Assembly (NCBI RefSeq): GCF_000981385.1
Contig: NZ_LATZ01000129.1
Coordinates: 124,001-188,000, forward strand
DNA: 64,000 bases
Source: Bacillus sp. SA1-12
Lineage (GTDB): Bacteria > Bacillota > Bacilli > Bacillales > Bacillaceae
Direction of reading: 5' to 3'
Below the pieces are notes generated by a model. It was not told where the DNA came from and ran no database searches. It saw only the letters and a list, made by a program, of their open reading frames with translations. The number at the start of each line of letters is the position of its first letter. Position 1 is the stretch's first letter. Shown here one piece after another: positions 60,216 through 64,000 of this stretch. Made by a program: the position numbers and the translations under genes.

Positions 60216-60618
60216 CTTTATGGAACTCTCCTTCGTTAATAACTTTCTACTTCTTATTGAAACATGTAAAAAGGAGGATTTTACTTCGCCAAGATAGAAA
60301 TCTTCTTAAACTCCGGAAACTCTGATAGTATAATCGTACTTTATCATCTGTATGATTACTAGTAAATATCTTCCTAAAAATTAAAATAAATCAAATTTGT
60401 CCCATCTTAATGCTCATTTAAACTTCCGCTTCAAGAATAGCTTATATATAGCAGAGCATAACTACCCTTAAAGTTCTGACGGAGGATTGTTGACCAAGTC
60501 AGGCTAAACATGTTGGCGCGGTGATTCATGCATGATTGGTCGCGATTTATCATAATAAGACTATAAAACTATGTTTTTTATGATTGCATATTTTGCAAAC
60601 GATATAGGAGGCAATATA
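60216..60618. other. 403-bp spacer with no recognised feature
   Basis: It lies between the divergent HprK paralogue and a kinase-like gene, so it must hold promoters for both. A TATAAT is at 60328-60333 but without a good -35 box. No repeat, RNA or cre box was recognised. Confidence 0.5.
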
Positions 60619-61635
60619 ATGGAAGCAGCTGTAGAAAGAATATTTTCAAATGACATGATAGAAATGGCCGGAAAATTTTTCGGAATCAATTCTGTTCGGT
60701 TTTTAAAACTTGGGGAAGCAGAGAATTATGTATTTGAGGTTTATCGGGATGAGACTCCTTACATTTTAAGAATGACTCACCAATCACATCGGCAAAAAGA
60801 ACAAGTATTTGCAGAGTTGAAGTGGATTGAATTCTTACAAAATAATGGAGTGACCATTCCTAAAGTGATTCCTTCTCGTAATAATAATTTAGTTGAAATC
60901 GTAAAGGGGCTTGATGGATCAAACTTTTATTGTTGTTTGTTTGAAAAAGCTCCAGGTGTTCAAATAAAAATAAAGGATGAACAAGTAAACGAAGAGTTCT
61001 TTTATGAATGGGGAAAAACGATTGGTCTGTTGCATAATAAAACAAAAAGCTATAAGCCAAACCCGGAATTTAAAAGGCTTAATTGGTATGAAGAAGAATT
61101 ATTAGATGTAAAACAGTATCATTTTGATTCTCCTGACCAAGTTGCTCACCAACAGAAATTCATTTTAAGGCAACTTGAAGCCCTTCCTGTTCATCATGAT
61201 AATTTTGGATTAATCCATTCTGATATTCATCATGGAAATTTTCATTATCATGAAGGAAAGATATTCGTTTTTGATTTTGATGATTGTTCATATCACTGGT
61301 TTGCTAGTGATTTAGCCATACCTTTGTATTATTTGATTTGGAACTTTGAGCGAGAAGGTGAAAAAGATCTAAACGAATTCGCTGCCATCTTTATGAAGGC
61401 TTTTCTAAAGGGTTACGAGACAGAAAATCAACTTACTTTCCATGATTATGAAACAATCCCTTTATTTTTAAAGTTAAGGGATCTCACTTTATATAGCTTC
61501 TTTTATAAAAAATTCGATTTAAAAAGTGCTGATGAAAAATTAATCAAAATCGTGACAAAGATCGAACAGAGACTAATTGATAATCAAGCTATTATTGATT
61601 TGGACTTTAAGAGACTTCTGAAGGAAATGAGATAG
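60619..61635 (+). CDS. Aminoglycoside phosphotransferase/homoserine-kinase-II-like kinase
   Basis: A 338-residue APH-fold kinase. The N-lobe strand pair precedes PYILRMTHQS, the catalytic loop is LIHSDIHHGNFHY, and the metal-binding motif is FVFDFDDC. It resembles the YcbJ/CotS-like and spectinomycin-type kinases of Bacillus, so the substrate is unknown. The start is ATG 60619 behind TAGGAGG; the longer frame from 60571 includes that site. Confidence 0.87.
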   Translation: MEAAVERIFSNDMIEMAGKFFGINSVRFLKLGEAENYVFEVYRDETPYILRMTHQSHRQKEQVFAELKWIEFLQNNGVTIPKVIPSRNNNLVEIVKGLDGSNFYCCLFEKAPGVQIKIKDEQVNEEFFYEWGKTIGLLHNKTKSYKPNPEFKRLNWYEEELLDVKQYHFDSPDQVAHQQKFILRQLEALPVHHDNFGLIHSDIHHGNFHYHEGKIFVFDFDDCSYHWFASDLAIPLYYLIWNFEREGEKDLNEFAAIFMKAFLKGYETENQLTFHDYETIPLFLKLRDLTLYSFFYKKFDLKSADEKLIKIVTKIEQRLIDNQAIIDLDFKRLLKEMR

Positions 61636-61653
61636 AGTTAAAGGAAAGAGAAT

Positions 61654-61694
61654 AAGGCTGGCATAAACCTTATAATGGTTTTTGCCAGCTTTTA
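61654..61694. terminator. Intrinsic terminator after the kinase-like gene
   Basis: AAGGCTGGCATAAACC pairs with GGTTTTTGCCAGCTTTT (one mismatch) around an 8-nt loop, with a T-rich tail. It is convergent with the catalase gene and may serve both. Confidence 0.8.
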
Positions 61695-61707
61695 TTATGG
61701 TTTTTCT

Positions 61708-62565
61708 TTATTTTAGCTTCCATTCATCCTCAGCTATCTTTAGGTAATCGAGATCGTGATGAAGTTCAGTTGCAGGAACTTTTGATTTAGGAATTTGTCC
61801 TTTTGCTATTGGATTGGCTACATATTCGAAATGGCCAGTACCGTCTGGGGCGCTTCCAGTTGCCCAAAGACCTTCACTGGATGCTTCGCCTTCTGATAAA
61901 TCCCAGAATTTATACGCTTCTTCCTGTGCTTCTTTTTCAGCCTCAGGTGGAAATGAGGCAGGGACAACAACACCGTTTTTATTTTCAAGTTCCTCAATAG
62001 CTGCCATCCACTGATATTGATGGTACCGATCCCGTGCCAGCATTTTACGGAACGTTGCTCGTACACCTTCATCATTGGTCATATGGTATAACCTTGCTAC
62101 TTGAAGGCGGCCTTGGGATTCCGCATGAAGATTTGAACGCATATCGGCTAATAAATTTCCGCTTGCTACGATATACGAGCCATTCCATGGGACACCAGTT
62201 GAGCTGGTAGGCAATCCGCCTAGTCCGCTGACTAGCAGGTGCTGGGGATTTATTCCGCCCATAATAGAAGCGGTTACCGGATCCTTTGCTGCTTCTGCTT
62301 GGTCCTCAGGTGAAGCACCATCTAGCAATTGAGAGATAAGGGAACAAAGCATTTCCACATGACCAATTTCTTCTGTACCAATATCCATAAGCATGTCCTT
62401 ATATTTTTCTTCTCCGCGGCAGTTAAACCCTTGGAAAAGATACTGCATCATAACAGTCATTTCCCCAAACTGTCCGCCTAAAACTTCTTGTACTTGACGA
62501 GCAAGCATGGGGTCTGGACGCTCAACCTTTACTTCAAACTGCAATTCTTTTTGATGTCGAAACAA
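61708..62565 (-). CDS. Manganese catalase
   Basis: A 285-residue ferritin-like, di-manganese (non-heme) catalase. The first metal-ligand helix has GGQFGEMTVMMQYLFQ, the second TEEIGHVEMLCSLI. The third and fourth ligands fall in HAESQGRLQVARLYHMT and ARDRYHQYQW. It closely matches the YdbD/YjqC-type catalases of Bacillus and degrades hydrogen peroxide, probably in the spore or under stress. The gene is monocistronic, with GGAGGAGA before ATG 62565. Confidence 0.94.
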   Translation of the reverse strand: MFRHQKELQFEVKVERPDPMLARQVQEVLGGQFGEMTVMMQYLFQGFNCRGEEKYKDMLMDIGTEEIGHVEMLCSLISQLLDGASPEDQAEAAKDPVTASIMGGINPQHLLVSGLGGLPTSSTGVPWNGSYIVASGNLLADMRSNLHAESQGRLQVARLYHMTNDEGVRATFRKMLARDRYHQYQWMAAIEELENKNGVVVPASFPPEAEKEAQEEAYKFWDLSEGEASSEGLWATGSAPDGTGHFEYVANPIAKGQIPKSKVPATELHHDLDYLKIAEDEWKLK

Positions 62566-62823
62566 ACGAATCTCCTCCTATGAATTTGAATTAATAGCCA
62601 TTTCTGCCTCGATCTCCTATTCCCCGCCTAGATTACGATAAAACTAATATAAGGAATTTAAGGAGAAATACCTAATAGAAAATAATGAAAAAAAGGGAAA
62701 TTAGTTCGGTGTATTAGATATCCATTTTGCCATTTTTTTATATTTTTAGGAAAACTAAAGGAATTAATGAGTAGTAAGCAGAAGGGATTAGAGTAATCGT
62801 AACTAAGAAAGGTGGAAATGATT

Positions 62824-63324
62824 TTGCAGAACTTTGAATATGACATTATTGAGTTGCCGGCTTATCGGGGAATCGGATTAAAATGGAGTGGATCATATAC
62901 AGAAATTGGATCTTTAAAAAAACTTATTACCAGTATGAGTACGAGAGTTGGAGAATTAGATCATGCTATCCATCCAGAGGTTCAATTAGGTCTATCATAT
63001 CATTTAAGACCTGATGGCTTTGTGCATTATTCGGTCTATGAAGTTAGTGAAGCCCAACAACTTCCCGATGGCATGGCGGAAATTTATATACCGAAAATGA
63101 CGTATCTGATGACACATCACAAAAGAGATCAAAATATCGGTCAAACCTACGAAAAAATAGAGCAATGGATGAAAAGAAGTGACTATGAATCTTTTGTTGA
63201 AGCAGATGTAAAATATTATGATAATTTACCGATCAAACATGAAAGATATCCGAAAGACCGTGATTCTACGAAACCGCATTTTGATATCTATATTCCTATT
63301 ATTAAGAGAAGATCATTTTCTTGA
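62824..63324 (+). CDS. GyrI-like effector-binding-domain protein
   Basis: A single-domain protein of about 166 residues with the GyrI/AraC effector-binding fold: IIELPAYRGIGLKWSG at the start and FDIYIPI at the end. Such proteins bind amphipathic small molecules. I prefer TTG 62824 as start, 9 nt after AAAGGTGG; ATG 62818 is rather close and GTG 62812 lies inside that site. It is distinct from the neighbouring AraC gene, which is on the other strand. Confidence 0.8.
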   Translation: MQNFEYDIIELPAYRGIGLKWSGSYTEIGSLKKLITSMSTRVGELDHAIHPEVQLGLSYHLRPDGFVHYSVYEVSEAQQLPDGMAEIYIPKMTYLMTHHKRDQNIGQTYEKIEQWMKRSDYESFVEADVKYYDNLPIKHERYPKDRDSTKPHFDIYIPIIKRRSFS

Positions 63325-63497
63325 AAATATAGATATAAGTATGCGGCGATATCTAGCTAAATGAAATAATGATGCTAGAGTACGTACTGCCAAGAATCCA
63401 GCTGTTCAGGGCTAGATGGTAAACAGCTTCTTCTATTCCTGAGCAACTGCATTGCACTTGGCAAGTAGGGAGTTGATTTATTTTTTAAAGCTGCGGC

Positions 63498-64000
63498 TTA
63501 CTCCAATGTTTTATGATGATAAAGTTTCCGATATTCCGTCGGTGTTAAACCTTCTTGTTCCAGGAAGCGTTTATTAAAATAGCTGATACTCGGATAGCCC
63601 GCCTTCAATGCAATATCTTTAATTGTCATTTCTTTGTTGTCCAACAGCCATTGCTTGCTCATCTGAAGCCGGCATAATGTAATAAACGCCATTGGTGTCA
63701 TTTGCGTAGCACGTTTAAATAAACGACAGAAATAATAAGTGCTTACACCAGCTTGCTCTGCCCAATAATCTAATTCGAATGGCTCACAAGCCTTTCTTTG
63801 CATTAAGGGGAGAAGGGGCTGAATTCGATCATCAAGTTCTTGTCTGCGATCAGAAGTTTTTGGTACCGCATTTGTAATGAATTCCATCAAAAAGGTATAG
63901 GTTAAAGTGGACAAACGAGATAGGTGCAGAAAGCTATTCTCCTCCGCTTCAATGAGAAGCTGCTCGTGTGCTTCCTCAACAGGTTTAATATGCTTAACAT
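63498..64000 (-). CDS. AraC-family regulator (N-terminus beyond the window edge)
   Basis: The C-terminal part of an AraC-type regulator. The two helix-turn-helix motifs are visible (ELDYWAEQAGVSTYYFCRLF and IKDIALKAGYPSISYFNKRF), ending TPTEYRKLYHHKTLE. The frame is open up to base 64000, so the N-terminal (probably cupin) sensing domain is cut off. A TTG at 63914 is only an internal codon. It is unrelated in detail to regulators A and B. Confidence 0.85.
   Translation of the reverse strand, partial: VKHIKPVEEAHEQLLIEAEENSFLHLSRLSTLTYTFLMEFITNAVPKTSDRRQELDDRIQPLLPLMQRKACEPFELDYWAEQAGVSTYYFCRLFKRATQMTPMAFITLCRLQMSKQWLLDNKEMTIKDIALKAGYPSISYFNKRFLEQEGLTPTEYRKLYHHKTLE

Noticed and set aside
1..64000. 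Integrated mobile element or genomic island
   Set aside because: No integrase, transposase, tRNA-flanked repeats or phage genes were seen. The sugar loci look like ordinary chromosomal accessory genes, although horizontal acquisition cannot be excluded without comparison.

Overview
Low-GC Firmicute chromosome, most likely a spore-forming Bacillaceae (Bacillus in the broad sense). Supporting signs are strong AGGAGG-type ribosome binding sites, frequent TTG/GTG starts, CcpA-type cre boxes, a GsiB stress protein behind a SigB-like promoter, a manganese catalase, an HPr kinase and the remains of a gerA-type germinant receptor operon. No rRNA, tRNA, transposase, prophage or CRISPR array was seen.

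Layout. 1-2366: edge genes (truncated phosphotransferase, GNAT acetyltransferase, small coiled-coil protein) and a long spacer. 2367-25324: carbohydrate locus 1, all on the + strand: KDG kinase and KDPG aldolase; a membrane-bound YesS-type AraC regulator; a CUT1 ABC importer (binding protein and two permeases); an alginate-lyase-fold enzyme; a TIM-barrel isomerase plus Gfo/Idh/MocA oxidoreductase pair; a GH95 alpha-L-fucosidase; a GH88 unsaturated uronyl hydrolase; a DeoR repressor; KduD and KduI; a YesL-like DUF624 protein; a cupin-AraC regulator; a second isomerase/oxidoreductase pair; and a third oxidoreductase. 25403-41108: locus 2: an AraC regulator, a second YesS-type regulator, a second ABC importer, a broken DUF5703-type glycosidase, a second GH95, a zinc alcohol dehydrogenase, a lactonase and an SGNH esterase. 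41385-44382: L,D-transpeptidase, isochorismatase-like hydrolase and a greatly expanded gsiB. 44586-51520: locus 3: an AraC regulator, a cyclase-family hydrolase and a six-gene sugar-acid operon (two-subunit altronate-dehydratase-like enzyme, two SDRs, an FAH-family hydrolase and FucU). 51779-64000: ordinary genes plus a decayed gerA operon and a diverged HPr kinase.

How it fits together (inference). The three loci read as one system for importing and dismantling a fucosylated, uronic-acid-containing oligosaccharide inside the cell. Two ABC importers, which have no ATPase here and probably borrow the shared MsmX-type one, bring in oligomers. The SGNH esterase, GH95 enzymes, lyase and GH88 trim them. 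Unsaturated uronate flows through KduI, KduD, KdgK and KdgA to pyruvate and glyceraldehyde-3-phosphate. L-fucose (or L-galactose) flows through FucU, a dehydrogenase, the lactonase, the UxaA-like dehydratase, a second dehydrogenase and the FAH-family hydrolase, giving pyruvate plus lactate without phosphorylation.

Regulation is unusually readable. Each of the two minus-strand AraC genes has an approximately 42-45 bp operator-like element by its own promoter. A near copy of each lies before a distant operon: 26312 matches 37979, and 45495 matches 46832. The DeoR gene and kduDI share a TTGTTC-type operator. Four cre-like boxes lie before regulator, importer and dehydrogenase genes.
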